A DNA stretch of 64,000 nucleotides from Pyropia haitanensis (lineage: Eukaryota > Rhodophyta > Bangiophyceae > Bangiales > Bangiaceae). Position 1 is the first letter of the stretch; every line of letters begins with the position of its first letter. Position numbers and translations under genes: made by a program. Under the pieces are notes generated by a model. It had not been told where the DNA came from. It made no database searches and was given only the letters and a program-made list of their open reading frames with translations. This document shows positions 19,149-29,807 of the stretch, piece after piece. The stretch covers positions 4,525,951 to 4,589,950 of the forward strand of contig SDUX01000001.1 in assembly GCA_008729055.1 (NCBI GenBank). The letters are read 5' to 3'.

Positions 19149-20822
19149 CTAGCGTTCCATACGCCCACCCCCACTACTATAGGGACCGCCCGACCACGAA
19201 CCCCCAGGGTCGTAGGCCGGTAGCGGAGGGGCGTAACCCACTCGGGAGGGCCCCGGAGTGGAAGCATTGGGAAGGGCCCGCCGACTCGCGGACCCATCCC
19301 CGTCGTAAGAAAGATGTCCGGAGGTACTCCCTCCGTGACGCGGAAGCTGCTGCTGAGTCGACAGCAGCCGTTGGACAAACTCGTGTCCAACCGCGAGGCG
19401 AGTGACCTCAGCTGCCAATGACTGTCGCGCCGTGGCTGAGTCGCCCGACGCGAGGAAGTGACTGACACGCTGGGTGACCCAAGCCAGCGTGTCAAGGGAG
19501 GCCACGAGTGAGGCCTCCACCGTGGCGTCATACATGATGGCTCCCAAGTTGGGAATCATCTCGCCGACGCCGCGCGCGATCGGCATGGGTACCGGAGTTC
19601 GGACCCGTAGCGAACCCAACGCCACGTCGGGGAAGGGCTCGAGGAACTGGAAGGGTGGAGCCTGAGTCGGCTCCACACCCCCCGAGGTCGGAGTCGCGAC
19701 CCGCGGGGAAGACGTCGGCACAGCTCGCCCGCGGCTTCGAGGGGCTCCTCGATGAGCACCACGACGAGTCGTCGCCGATGACGTCGCCCACCCAGAGCCA
19801 GGGGGCGACGTAGAGGGAGTAACACCCTCCGCGTAGGGAAGGGAAGGGTCCCCCAACCCCTCACGCAGGAGTAGCTGCCCCTGCACCAGAGTATGGGTGA
19901 CATGGACGAACTCCCGGGGTGGTTCACTGTCCAACCCCGGCTCCGAACGCTTGTTGCGGCGGAGAAAGGGATCCAACTGCACCCAATCGAGTCGATTGTC
20001 CAGGGCCACGTGGGTGAACTCCACTCACGACCCGTGGACGAGGTAACCCGAGGAGCTCCAGAGTCGGTACTCCTCTCGCACCACGCCGTGTTGGGCGTGG
20101 GCGTCCTCTCCTCCCAGGTAGGGACGAGGGAGGACACACCACTCGGTAGACACCACCGCGCTGGTGTCGTCGATCTCCACATCGCCGGACCCCATGGCGA
20201 GGGAAGTTGACAACGCCTGAACTTCAGGCGCGTCCGCCAGACAGAGTAACGCTGGTAGGTCGCTCACCACCCCTTCAGGTAGAGTCACCTGGTTGGGGTA
20301 GCGACGAGTCCGGCGGTACCATACGTCGGTCCGCCGAGGCTCAGGGATGACCATGTAGGTCTCCTTTAGCTTGCAGTCGGGAAGATCCCCGACTGACTTC
20401 GGAGGCGCCCAGGCTCGGGGCTCCGGAGGAGGACGAGGCTGCGGCGGGAGTAGCAGCCGCAGCGCCGGAAGGCGGGGGATAGGAGTCTCATCCCCCTCCG
20501 CCACCGGGTTGGAAGACCCAGCCCCCGGTGGGGCCTCAGGCGAGGGCGCAGTAGAGGGTGTCGGGGCGGGGACGGCCGAGGCGGCCGCCTCCGACCCTCG
20601 ACCGGGACGAGTCGTCTCCATGGCCGACCCCCGGCTGAGAGACTCCTCAGTCCCGAGGGTCTCGTCAACCACCCGTCGCTTGTCCGACGGCGACGTGGGT
20701 GGCGGAGACAGGGGCCGACTCGGCTCACCCGTCATCTTGAAGCCGACCTTGACCGACTTGGTGAGGTTGAGCCCGGGGGGGGACACGACCCGCTCCCCCT
20801 CCTTGACCGCCACCAGGTTAAC
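19149..20822 (-). CDS. Element B antisense gene, one frame cut by a single TGA
   Basis: A minus-strand frame is open from 20822 to the TGA at 20027-20025 (part 1, about 263 residues) and reopens in the same frame to 19149 (part 2, 291 residues). The first ATG is near 20735. Part 1 is Pro-rich and then folded-looking (LPEGVVSDLPALLCLADAPE, DAHAQHGVVREEYRL). Part 2 begins VEFTHVALDNRLDWVQLDP and ends with a helical region (SLAAEVTRLAVGHEFVQRLL). No family is recognised and no membrane segment seen. Elements C and D have an equally placed antisense gene with the same single-stop layout. Shared hints are HAQ with C, and an LDP motif soon after the stop with D. The function is unknown. It is not a chance shadow of pol because it lies outside pol. 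Confidence 0.6.
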
Positions 20823-21240
20823 TCAACCTGGGTCTTGAACAACAGGGGGGGGACACGACCCACACCCCCCAACGACAACAACGAAGCCCGACACAAGGGG
20901 CAGGGCGAGGACGACACAACCCCGCCGACGAAGACAAAGAAAGGGGGGGACACGACCCACACCCCCCGACGAAGAGAAACACACAAAGGGGGGGGACACG
21001 ACCCACACCCCCCCGCCGACAACGAAGACGCCCGACACAGGGGCGGAGCGGGGGGAGACACACCCCCCGGCAAGAACCAGAAGGGGGGGGACACGACCCA
21101 CACCCCCGCCGACGGGAACGACACAACCCCGACGACAGAGCAGAGAAGAGGGGGGGGGACACGACCCACACCCCCGCCGACGACGACGACGCCCGACACA
21201 GCGGCGGAGGGGGGGGGAAACACCACCCCCAAGCAACGAC
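20770..21240. repeat. minisatellite at the 5' end of the element B antisense gene
   Basis: Imperfect tandem units around GGGGGGACACGACCCACACC separated by A/C/G-rich spacers, about six to seven copies. The region 21241-21944 beyond it is GC-rich without a recognisable gene. Gly/Cys/Pro-rich frames there are repeat shadows. Confidence 0.75.
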
Positions 21241-21944
21241 ACCAACCGCGCGGCGGGAAGGGACAGACCCGCCGACGCGAGGGAACAGCGGCGGGAAGAC
21301 ACACACCCGCCCGCACACACGAAGGGGAGAAAAAACCCCACACCGGCGGCCGAGCACCACCGCCGGCGACCGAGTGTAACACCCCCTACTCAGGGTGCAC
21401 ACGACCCTCAGCCCTGACCCAGAAGGGGGGGGAGAAGTGAGAAACACCCCGCAGAGAGCCAGCTGGGGGTGGATTGAGCCCAGAAGGGGGGGGAACAACC
21501 CGAACCCCCCGAGAGCAACCGTACCCCAACTGAAGGGGCAGGTGGAGGTCGACGTTCCGAGTGAGAACGTCGACACCCTACTCCTCCAGTTGAGGAGCGG
21601 GGGTATGTGGCGGAGCTACGCCAACGCCCAGGAGGGGGCGCATCCACACGGGAGTCCACCTGTGGAGCACCCTGACCAGGTGGGGGATGACTCTCCCCCA
21701 CACCTGTTTCGCGTGGAGGGGGCTCCTCTACCCAGTGTCAGGGCAGAGAGCGCACCCCACGGAGAGGGACTGCCTCTCCCGGAGAGCCCCGCCGGACGCG
21801 AGTGCAACCCCCCGCGTAACCCTGGTGTACGCTAGACGCCAGCGATGCACCGTACTTTGCACCTCGACTCGAGGATTGCACCCTCCTCTCCCGGTCACTG
21901 CGACTCGCAGCTGACTGGACGTCCACCGGGACGGCTGGACTTTT

Positions 21945-21957
21945 GAGAAGAGGGAAA
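21945..21957 (+). promoter_or_regulatory. polypurine tract of element B
   Basis: GAGAAGAGGGAAA directly before the 3' LTR. Confidence 0.85.
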
Positions 21958-22499
21958 TGTGGGAGATTGGGCCGGAATTCGGTACCAATACTTTGGAGAT
22001 TCGGGTCAAGTAGACCCGACCGGAAGTCGAAATTCACCCGACCCACGATGGTGAGACTTTTGACTTCTGGACGGAAATTCGACTAGGACTTCCGACATGC
22101 TAGGGCAGGGTAATGCTGCTGGTATTTGCTTCTTGGGATTTTTGCACGGGAGCCAGACGGATTTCTACGCTTTGAGTGCTTTACGTGTGGAGTGCTTTGA
22201 TTGGTTTGTTTGAGTGTTCACTTTCTGAGTGTTTTGAGGGAGTTGCGTGAGCGTGTGAGAAGGGTTGATAAGGAGGGACAGCAAGGCGGGGAGGGCCCAC
22301 CTTGGCTGGCCAAGCAAGTAAACACCGTCTGGCTCCGACACATCTTGTTCGTGCCTTGGTGAGCGGACCCGCTCACCACACGCAAGAAGCGTTGTTCGGT
22401 TGTTTGGAGGTGCTTGCTTCCGGTGTCCCAAGTTGGGATATCGGCAGTTCTTCCTCTTCCTTCCCTAACTCGGGGTTGGTGGTTGGGAGTACTGCTACA
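21958..22499 (+). repeat. 3' LTR of element B
   Basis: 542 bp, one difference from the 5' LTR, followed by the duplicated GTGGT. Confidence 0.97.
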
Positions 22500-22504
22500 G
22501 TGGT

Positions 22505-23960
22505 AGTCGTGGAGGAGTCTTTGGCGTAGAGTACCAGCGGGGATGCACGTACGGTCACCTCGTTTCAACAACCCCATATGAAACCGGTAGGGAGATACCG
22601 GATCCTTGGCTAGGTCGGCAAACTCGGGGTCCGCTTTGTACTCTTGTTCTAGGGTTGCAAGGTCTTGATCACTTTGGTTGATGGTCATGAGGTTGTTGAT
22701 TTCAGTTTTCTTGAGGGTTTCGTCAATGCTCTTGGTCAGCACTCGACTACGGAGATCTTGGTTGGGTTCGTGCTTGTCAGGGGCATCTTGGGGTTTCCTG
22801 GAAAGGGCATCAGCTACGGCGTTGGAGATGCCTTTGATCGGGACAATCTTGAACTGGAATTGATCCAGAAGTTCAAGCCACTTGACTTGGCGGTCGTTCA
22901 GCCTTTCTTGGGTTCGCAGGTATCTCAGGGACTCGTGGTCGGTATGGACCTCAAAGGGTCTTCCGTGGAGGTAGCAGCGCCAGTGCCGGATGGCTTGGAC
23001 CACTGCGAGCAGCTCACGTTCGCGGATGCTGTGGCGTTGCTCGTGGATATTCAAGGTCAGGGAGAAGAATGCCACTGGACGCCGTCCCTTTCCGTCGTCT
23101 TGTTCGAGGACTGCGCCAATGGCATACCCGCTGGCATCAGTAGACACGTAGATGGGATATCGTTTGTCAAACGGCCTTAGTACCGGTGCAGTTGTTGTCA
23201 GAGTCTGCAGCTGCTCGAAGGATTTCTGGGCGTCCGGCGTCCACTCAAAGTCGACCTTCCCCGTCAACCGTGTAAGAGGGGTAGCAACTGCGGCCATTCC
23301 GTTGATAAATCGGCGATAGAAGTTGACCATACCGAGGAAGGACTGCACGTCCTTCTTGCTCTTGGGGGTTGCCCACGTCCGAATGGCTTGGACCTTCTGG
23401 ACCTCCATGGAAAAGCCTGTGTCAGATATGACGTGGCCGAGGTAATCGACAGTGGTTCGAGCGAATTGGCACTTACTGGCCTTGGCGTAAAGCTTGTGTT
23501 CTCGTAGCGTGACCAGGGTTTTTCTCAGGTGCTTGAGATGATCCTCGTAGGTTTCGCTGTAAACCAAAATGTCGTCTAAGTAGACGCAGATGAAGTCGTA
23601 CAGGTAGGGTCTGAACACATCGTTCATCAAGTTCATGAAGACTGCGCGGGCGTTCGTCAGTCCGAAGGGTAGCACAGTAAACTCGTAGAATCCACACTTG
23701 GTCCGGAACGCCGTCAATGGGATGGTGTCAGGGTCCAGCCGGATCTGGTGGTAGCCAGAGCGGAGGTCAATCTTCGTGAAATACTTGGCCTTTCGTAGTT
23801 GATCAAAGATGTCATCGATACGTGGTAGAGGATATGCATTCTTGATGGTGGCCTTGTTCAATGCTCGGTAGTCGATGCACATCCGCCAGCCGCCGTCCTT
23901 CTTCGCCGCAAATAGAACGGAGGAGCCCCACGGTGTGGCACTACAGGAGTCCTTTGGATG
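22505..23960 (-). pseudogene. Element A reverse transcriptase and RNase H
   Basis: Reads leftward from TPWGSSVLFAAKKDGGWR to MCIDYRALNKATIKNAYPLP, FGLTNARAVF and VYLDDILVYS (RT catalytic box). RNase H follows (YVSTDASGYAIGAVL, TDHESLRYL). The domain order is normal, and the frame from 23882 to the B insertion is open. The RT palm motif usually reads NAPAVF; here it is NARAVF. The frame breaks upstream near 23940. The protein would continue into integrase at 12367 had element B not inserted between codons for LLHDY and HDV. Confidence 0.88.
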
Positions 23961-24136
23961 AGGTCACGTGCGAGTCGTTGCCGGCTAATGGGGCCCTCCG
24001 GTTTCTTGGGGGAGGCGGTGATAGAAATATTCTCGTGGTTGAACTGAAAGGATATCTTGTTCTTCTTGTTGTTGATCTTGGCGCCCTTGTCATTGCGCCA
24101 TTTCTTACCGAGGATAACGTCGTATGCACTGAGGTC

Positions 24137-24730
24137 TCAGACGGCGAACCGTAGTCGTTCTTGGTAAAGGCCGATGTGAATCTCTAAGGGTTCAATGGTT
24201 TCAGCGAGTACATGAGAACGTCCATCGGGCATGTTTGCCGCGAAGTCGGTTTCAGTGGTCTTGACATTCAGGGTTTTCACGAGGCGCCTGGAGACGACGT
24301 TGATGGGAGACCCGTCGTCGAACAGCACCTTAACAACATGGCCATTGACAGAAGCAGTAGAAAGCAGTAGCCCGAGACGCGGGCCTTCAAAGGGTGACGA
24401 TTTGTTTTCCGGAACCAAAGGAGCATCTTTCACCGTTGTTGACGACGGTTGCTGCTTCAGTTCCGCTGGCCTTTTGGGCAGTCCTTTGCCAGGTGCCCTT
24501 TTTCGCGACAGCGGAAGCAGAGTCCCTCGCGCATATAGCGCTGGCGTTCCTCTGGCGTGAGCTTCTCGACATTGATGCTGGAAATGTCCATGGGGACGAC
24601 ACCCGTCGCAGACGGCTTCCCAGAGGTGCTGCTGAAATTGTTCGTGAAGCGCGAGGCTCCAGCCTTGGCAGCTTCTACGCGCAGGGCGTCTGTCATAAGA
24701 GGCTCGAGTACAGTGTAGTTCTTGAGGCAC
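24137..24730 (-). pseudogene. Element A protease region
   Basis: The frame overlaps the gag end in the -1 phase. The protease core reads VNGHVVKVLFDDGSPINVVS, so the usual D-S/T-G triad is D-D-G, an unusual variant that may or may not be active. The frame stops at a TGA (24137) just before DLSAYDVILGKKW, which is clearly still protease/linker sequence, so the stop is an inactivating change. Confidence 0.7.
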
Positions 24731-25330
24731 AGTGCCTGCCAGATGTCCCGCTTCAGACCTCGCGTGTAGCGGTCAATCGTTTCCGCTTCAGTGATGTCTG
24801 GGATGTCCACGACGTCGCTCAGGAAAGTCTTGTTAAACGTCCCGACGTCCTTAATCTGTCTCCATGCGCGCAGCTTGTCCCGTGCCGCCTCCGTCTTGTT
24901 CAGGGGACTGAAGCGCCGGATGAGTGCAGCACGGAAGGCGTCCCAGCTCGAAACGTCTGTAGTCTGACTATAGGCATGCCACCAGTTGAACGCTTCTCCA
25001 TCGAGATAGGTGCAAGCGACACGACACGCTTCGGCGGGTTCACTCAGCCGGACGTAGGAGTCCACGTGGGAGCGCAACGCTTCAATGGTCCCGGGTTTGC
25101 CAGAGAACAGCCCGGGCTTGTTCGCTAGCGCGGGATTTGCGTTCTAGCGGGCTGCTTTCGCGGTAGTCTCGGGGAGCTGCTGCTTCGTGTGTTCCAATTC
25201 CACCTTGTGTGCCTCGAGCTCGTCACACATTTGCGTCACAAGTGTCGTAAGCTGCTTCCATGCCTCGACACTGGGGGTGCCGGATGTCGACCCAGAAGTG
25301 ACCGGGGTCCCGCCAGCAACACTCGAGGGG
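24457..25330 (-). pseudogene. gag: Element A gag
   Basis: Capsid-like region with GLFSGKPGTIEALRSHVDSY and NWWHAY, followed by FRAALIRRFSPLN, typical of chromovirus Gag. A zinc knuckle, CFRCREKGHLAKDC, lies just before the stop at 24457. An in-frame TAG at 25146-25144 separates an upstream helical part (EAWKQLTTLVTQMCDELEAH) from the main body, so Gag is broken. The Ser/Ala/Pro-rich minus frame at 25536-25931 may be its N-terminal extension in another frame. Confidence 0.75.
24472..24478 (-). promoter_or_regulatory. candidate -1 slippery heptamer, element A
   Basis: On the minus strand the gag codons TGC CCA AAA contain C-CCA-AAA in the X-XXY-YYZ phase, four codons before the gag stop. The -1 frame is open through it into protease. 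Weaker than the signals of B, C and D, and no stem was worked out. Confidence 0.4.
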
Positions 25331-26144
25331 TCCAGCGTTTCCAGGAGTTAACTCCAAGAGTTACAATTTCACAGGACAGAGCGACCTCGACTTACAAGAA
25401 ATGCGCAGTCGAAGTCCGGATGGATTTGTGGAAGTAATTTGGTCAAGCGACGTAGTGGCGCGCGACAATTGGTTAAGTGCCGCGGGATCGCGGCGACGAA
25501 ATCAAGGGCGTGCAACACTATTTCGTTAAATCCGATCACAAGCAAATCGTTCGAGGGCGCGCAATCGGATTTTCGGTCGGTGTCCGCGCTCGGGCCCGAG
25601 TCGGTCTCGTCGGATTCTCACGCGGGGGGGAGATTAGAGGGGGAAAATCGGGCTCTCGCGGTAGATCAATGGGGGTTGTCAATCGGTGCCCCGCGCCAGC
25701 CGGGTGGTGGTGCCCTCTCACGGGGCCGCGTGCCGACGGACTGCCGCGTGCCGACAAGCCGCGCGCTGTACCAGCGCCGTGGATCGTCGGGGGTGCGCGG
25801 GTTGTCGGGGGTGCGCGGGTCTCAGGATTTCCCGGTGACGTGGCCACCGTGTTGCGGGCCGTCGTGCCGGAGGATGCCGACGCGGCCGCTACAGCCGAGG
25901 AAGAATATTCGGAACCTGATTTGGAACTCACTGGGATTCAACAATTGGTTGACCAAAAAGAGAAAATCCGTGACATCAAGCGCGATGGCAGTGTCCGGGA
26001 AATATTCTTTCGGTGTGATTCGTGGAACCCACTGCGTTCGTATCACAATGACCGTGGCAAGCCGAACGCAGGGGGCAACTCGACGTCACAATTGCAGGGA
26101 GGTCCAAATCACGCACGGAATCGCAGTCTTCGCCAGGTAGAAAG
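25331..26144. other. Element A leader region
   Basis: Lies between the primer site and the recognisable gag. Both strands have long low-complexity frames. No defined domain. Confidence 0.4.
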
Positions 26145-26165
26145 TCGAACAATCGGAAGCTACCA
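26145..26165 (-). promoter_or_regulatory. primer-binding site of element A
   Basis: Minus strand TGGTAGCTTCCGATTGTT and three more bases, two bases inside the 5' LTR. The complement ends in a tRNA-like CTACCA with a TTCGA T-loop-like sequence at the right distance. It differs from the site shared by B, C and D. Confidence 0.7.
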
Positions 26166-26167
26166 CG

Positions 26168-27088
26168 TGTGAGGACCCACCCAAAACCGGGGAGCCCTCA
26201 ACGTACTCGTGGGGGTGTCAGCGGGCCCTGTGAGCCAATGGGGCGGCGGGGCACGGGGAAGAGGACGGTGGTCTCGACGGGGGTGGGTCTGGGGAAGAAG
26301 ATGGGCGCGACGTCGGTGGGGATCGAGGGTACAAAAGGTAAACAGTGCCTTTGGTCTGTGTCTGTGGTTGCCCCTCTCGTCTCCCCCGGTGGCGCCGACA
26401 CCCACGCACTATATACTCGCGTCGGGGCACCCGAGGTGCCCCAAAGCATGCGTTTCCCCATCACACCGCCGGTAGGCACAGAACGGTCCAAAAACAAAGC
26501 ATGCCTCTCAGAACAAAGCATGGGCGGGCGTGCGCACTAAAGGTGTGCAGCCCCAGTTTGCCCGAAACGAAGGGGGTCCCGTGGATGGCGCCCAGCGCGC
26601 CCCACCAGCCGGCTCCACACGCCCGTCGGCCAGAAGGTCCGACTGGCTGTAAGGGCCAGCAAGGCCAAATTCAATCAATCCAAAAGCCGGCGAGCCAGTC
26701 ATATCGCACTCAGCCGCCAGCGAGGATGTGCGGTGTCCTCAGTGTCGGTGAATCATGTGACTGGTCCTTGATGCCAGCTTTCAAGCAGCGCAGAGAATAA
26801 AATTCAGGCAGCACAGACGGGGATGTCCGCCCGTGGTTGGTCGACGATGTCACTCGCTCCTCGCTGTCGAGTTTCGACGTCCATGACAGGGTTCCGACAG
26901 TGCGTTGACGGCGGCTTTCGTGCGGTCGGCCGACGTCCGCAAAATGTCAGGGATACAGCGTGGTGTCGCCCAGGGTAGTGGGGAATTGATGTGTCTTGGG
27001 GGGAGTTATCGGGGCCGGACATGTAAGGAGAGGTCCCAGTCCATATCCCCTGGGTTCCGGGTGAGGATTTAAGGGGCAAATCCTGACA
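26168..27088 (-). repeat. 5' LTR of element A
   Basis: 921 bp, about six differences from the 3' LTR. Followed by the duplicated GGCCG. Confidence 0.95.
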
Positions 27089-27093
27089 GGCCG

Positions 27094-27801
27094 GGGGGGA
27101 CTATTTTTTGCCTGCGACCGCCCGCCCCCCCCCCGGAAGAGCCCATACAGAATATCAACGTTTTTACGAACAAGGACCTGGAGCTGACCGTCAAAGATCG
27201 TCGGCGGCTGCGCACGGGGGTGGCTTTTGCAATCAACCAGACATTGCGGTACTCGGCATCTTTCTACACCCATCACGAGGACCTACAGCGCACGGCGTTG
27301 GTCTACCTCGAGGAGCGGGTGCCCCGCTTGGCTATGTGTGAGTCGGCCTGGGGAGCGTGTGCGGTTCTGTCGCGCGGCTTGCACAACCGGCGGAATCAGC
27401 AACGGCGCAAGACGGCGGGTAGAGCCGCGGAGGTCGCCGCGACCGCCGCGGCTGCTACTAGTGCAGCCGCCCCTGCGGCCGGGACGGGCGACTCGACTAT
27501 GGCCGGTTTCTCAAGAATGATGAGACATGGAAAAAATTCACAGCAGGTCACAGCACATCGCTTACAGAACATGCGTTTTTTTTACCAGCCAATCGCAGCC
27601 ACGCGTGGCATCCCTCGCTCCTCGGCACTCGTCGACCAACCCGGACTCAGGCTGGACTCCATACCTTGCAGCATTGCGCTGCCGTCTTATGTACGAGCGG
27701 AAACGATGTTCCAGGGGGTACCGCAGGGAACGCCTTCCCTCCGCTACCGCCGCTCCGCGTATGCACAGCCGACGTTGATATCCACCTCCCCCCCCGCTTA
27801 A
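27094..27801 (+). pseudogene. unknown spliced gene, 3' half, after element A
   Basis: Taking out element A and one GGCCG joins this to the frame ending at 10176. After a C-run the coding-like stretch IQNINVFTNKDLELTVKDRR, then TGVAFAINQTLRYSASF and YLEERVPRLAMCESAWG, is open to 27801 and ends in Ala-rich and basic sequence. The frame across the 10-C run at about 27125-27134 is off by one base, so the join needs an indel, an intron or a base-count error. The folded-looking part has no family I recognise. The real end of the gene is uncertain because the last 80 codons look less coding-like. Confidence 0.45.
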
Positions 27802-28416
27802 GCAGCACCGCCGCCCCCGTGAGCTCGATCGCCAGCAACAGTGTCAGCCTTTTTCTCTCGGCGGCCGCCGTCGCCGCCTCCGCAGCAAGCTCCCAACGCC
27901 GGTGCTCCGCTTTGTTCCCTGTCACCCCATGTCTCCTCACTTCACCTCCTGCCCCCTCATGGAGTCCTCCGCTCTCTCCTCGGTCCCCTTTAGTCCGCGG
28001 CGCCATCCCGCCGCGATCCTCTTGCTTTTCAGTCCCGCCTCTTGACCATTTCGGCTAGCCACTATCTGCTATATGCGCGCGCGTGTGGCCGCGCCGCTGG
28101 TGGTCCGACGCTATTGATCGAGATTGAAGGAAAAGACTTTGGGGTCCTGCACGTCCCTCGCCTTCGGGCCGTCCCGCACGTGTGCTCCATGATGCGGCAG
28201 GCCCCGCCGGACAAGGCGCCCGCGCGCACCGCCATGGCTCTGAGCGCCAATAGCGGCTGGGGCACCGCATGCTCTTCTCTCTAGTCCTTTGCTGCTGCGC
28301 TCTTAAAGACAAATGCAAGGCACGTGAGCCTGGCAGCAGCTTGCCCATCAGTTTGCTCTTCCCTTCTGTCTTTTGACGGTGCCACCACTCGCGCCCTCCC
28401 CACAGCGAGCGGGCAG
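27802..28416. other. no gene recognised
   Basis: GC-rich unique sequence with only short frames. The last part before element D (to 28416) matches repeat R1 in reverse. Confidence 0.4.
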
Positions 28417-28823
28417 TGTGGTATATGTGTTACCCAATAAAAGGATATGGGACCGACCGGCGCCCGGAAGGCAAAGAGGAAGCTATTGCCGGAAAGGCAA
28501 AGAAGACAGACATTTAGCTCCAGGACGTTCGATGGGGAGCAAGCAGGCCAAACGGCAGCGGCGAGCCCCCACGTCGCCTATATCGGGCGAAACAATATGC
28601 CGGTCGAGCGACCGAGCGAAGGCCGGACGGCCGATCGCTACGAGCATAGCAAACAATATAAAAGATCCCTCCAAAGCAAGGACAGATAAACAATGCAGAA
28701 CAAAAGTAGTCCCCCAAAGGGCGAGCCACAAGCGGACCCAGACCAAGAAGGCTGGGACCACCAGTCAAGGGGGCTACTTGCCCGTAATTACAGGAAATCG
28801 GTACGGTGGGCGGATATGCTACA
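28417..28823 (-). repeat. 3' LTR of element D
   Basis: 407 bp. Includes a plus-strand AATATAAAAG near 28660 and TCCTTTTATT on the minus strand. A short G-rich tract (minus strand ACGGGGGTA, 28832-28824) adjoins it as a weak polypurine tract. Confidence 0.95.
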
Positions 28824-29541
28824 TACCCCCGTTGCCAGCTTCGAGCCGTCCCGGCGAGGTCCGGCTGGGTGCAACGTAAGGGCCGCGCGCGCCCAGTTGG
28901 GCGGGGTCGTGGCGCGGCCGCCTGCAATCTTGCGGGGGGTCGCGCCAGCACCGGTCGGTGTAGCTGTTGAAGCGTCGGTCCGCCGCGCGCGCGGTGTGGT
29001 ACCCTCTCGGGTGTTCGGCGGGGCCGTGTGGCCGGGGCGGTTACGCGGGCTCGCGTGGACCGACCCGTAACTGGGCAACGCCAGCCGGTACTCGTGCCGC
29101 GGCCGGCCGGCCTCTGGCGCGTGGCGTCCGGGTGGGGGTCGGCGTTGTTGCCGTTGACCGTAGTGGTCGTCGCGTCGGGTCTCCCCCTACCTCCGCGCGT
29201 CGGCCGACGCGTGGGGGTCTGTGGGGTGGGCAGCCGCGTGGCTTGGTGGTCGTTGGTGCCGGTCGGCGGGGCGTCGACTAGTTGTCGTTGCCTCGGCCGG
29301 GTCGGCCTCCCGCGCGACGGTCGACGCGCGGGTCCGGGGAGGGGAGAGGGATTGCCGGCTGGCACTTTTGCTCCACCTTAGCCACCTGGCATCTCGGGTC
29401 GTTTTGCATCTCGCTTGAGTTGAGTCGCCCGGTGGCCAGTTGGCCTTCCCGCGCGTCGGTCGACGCGCGGTTACCGGGCGTGTCATCCTGGCCCGTCGGC
29501 TCGTTGCACGCGTTCGCCGGTTGGCACACTTGGCCTGGGTT
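28824..29541. other. Element D GC-rich leader of the antisense gene, no gene recognised
   Basis: Arg/Pro/Val-rich frames on both strands, with no conserved motif. Holds the presumed promoter of the plus-strand gene; no clear TATA box. Confidence 0.35.
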
Positions 29542-29765
29542 GGCGGCCAAGGCGGCAAGGGCGGCCGAGGCGACAAGGGCGGCCGAGGCGACAAGGGCGG
29601 CCAAGGCGACAAAGGCGGCCAAGGCGACAAAGGCGGCCAAGGCGACAAGGGCGGCCAAGGCGACAAGGGCGGCCAAGGTGACAAGGGCGGCCAAGGCGAC
29701 AAGGGCGGCCAAGGCGGCGCGGTTGGCCAAGGCGGCGCGGGTGGCCAAGGCGGCCAGGGCGCGGT
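29542..29765. repeat. 18-bp tandem array before the element D antisense gene
   Basis: About twelve copies of GGCGGCCAAGGCGACAAG with little drift. Because the period is a multiple of three, every frame is open (for example a collagen-like GQGDKG repeat). These are not genes. It ends about 45 bp before ATG 29808. Confidence 0.9.
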
Positions 29766-29807
29766 GCGGTGCCCATAAGGCTTAGCCGGTCTTAAGGTGG
29801 TGCCATT

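Larger units (their letters stand above)
12373..22499 (+). mobile_element. Retroelement B, chromodomain Ty3/gypsy with antisense gene, nested in A
   Basis: 542-bp LTRs (12373-12914 and 21958-22499) differ at one base, with a GTGGT duplication. Order on the plus strand: LTR, primer site (12917-12934), gag, -1 frameshift site, protease, RT/RNase H/integrase/chromodomain. A long minus-strand gene (19149-20822), a minisatellite, a polypurine tract and the 3' LTR follow. It is 10.1 kb and the youngest insertion by LTR identity. Coding is nearly intact but has a catalytic Asp-to-Asn change in protease and one in-frame TGA before RT. Confidence 0.97.
10177..27088 (-). mobile_element. Retroelement A, chromodomain Ty3/gypsy, carrying nested element B
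   Basis: LTRs of 921 bp (10177-11097 and 26168-27088) start TG and end CA, differ at about six positions, and are flanked by the 5-bp duplication GGCCG (10172-10176 and 27089-27093). Coding runs on the minus strand: gag, protease, reverse transcriptase, RNase H, integrase, chromodomain. The primer site TGGTAGCTTCCGATTGTT lies two bases inside the right LTR (from 26165 leftward). A G-rich polypurine tract (11112-11098) adjoins the left LTR. Its own length is about 6.8 kb once element B and its duplication are removed. Unlike B, C and D, the pol stop abuts the polypurine tract, so there is no antisense gene. Confidence 0.95.

Noticed and set aside
20818..21576. Cys/Pro/Gly-rich minus-strand proteins in element B
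   Set aside because: They arise from the GGGGGGACACGACC minisatellite and change wholly with frame; no conserved motif.
29282..29785. Collagen-like or Ala/Lys-rich proteins around 29282-29785
   Set aside because: Products of an 18-bp tandem array that leaves all frames open; no independent coding signal.
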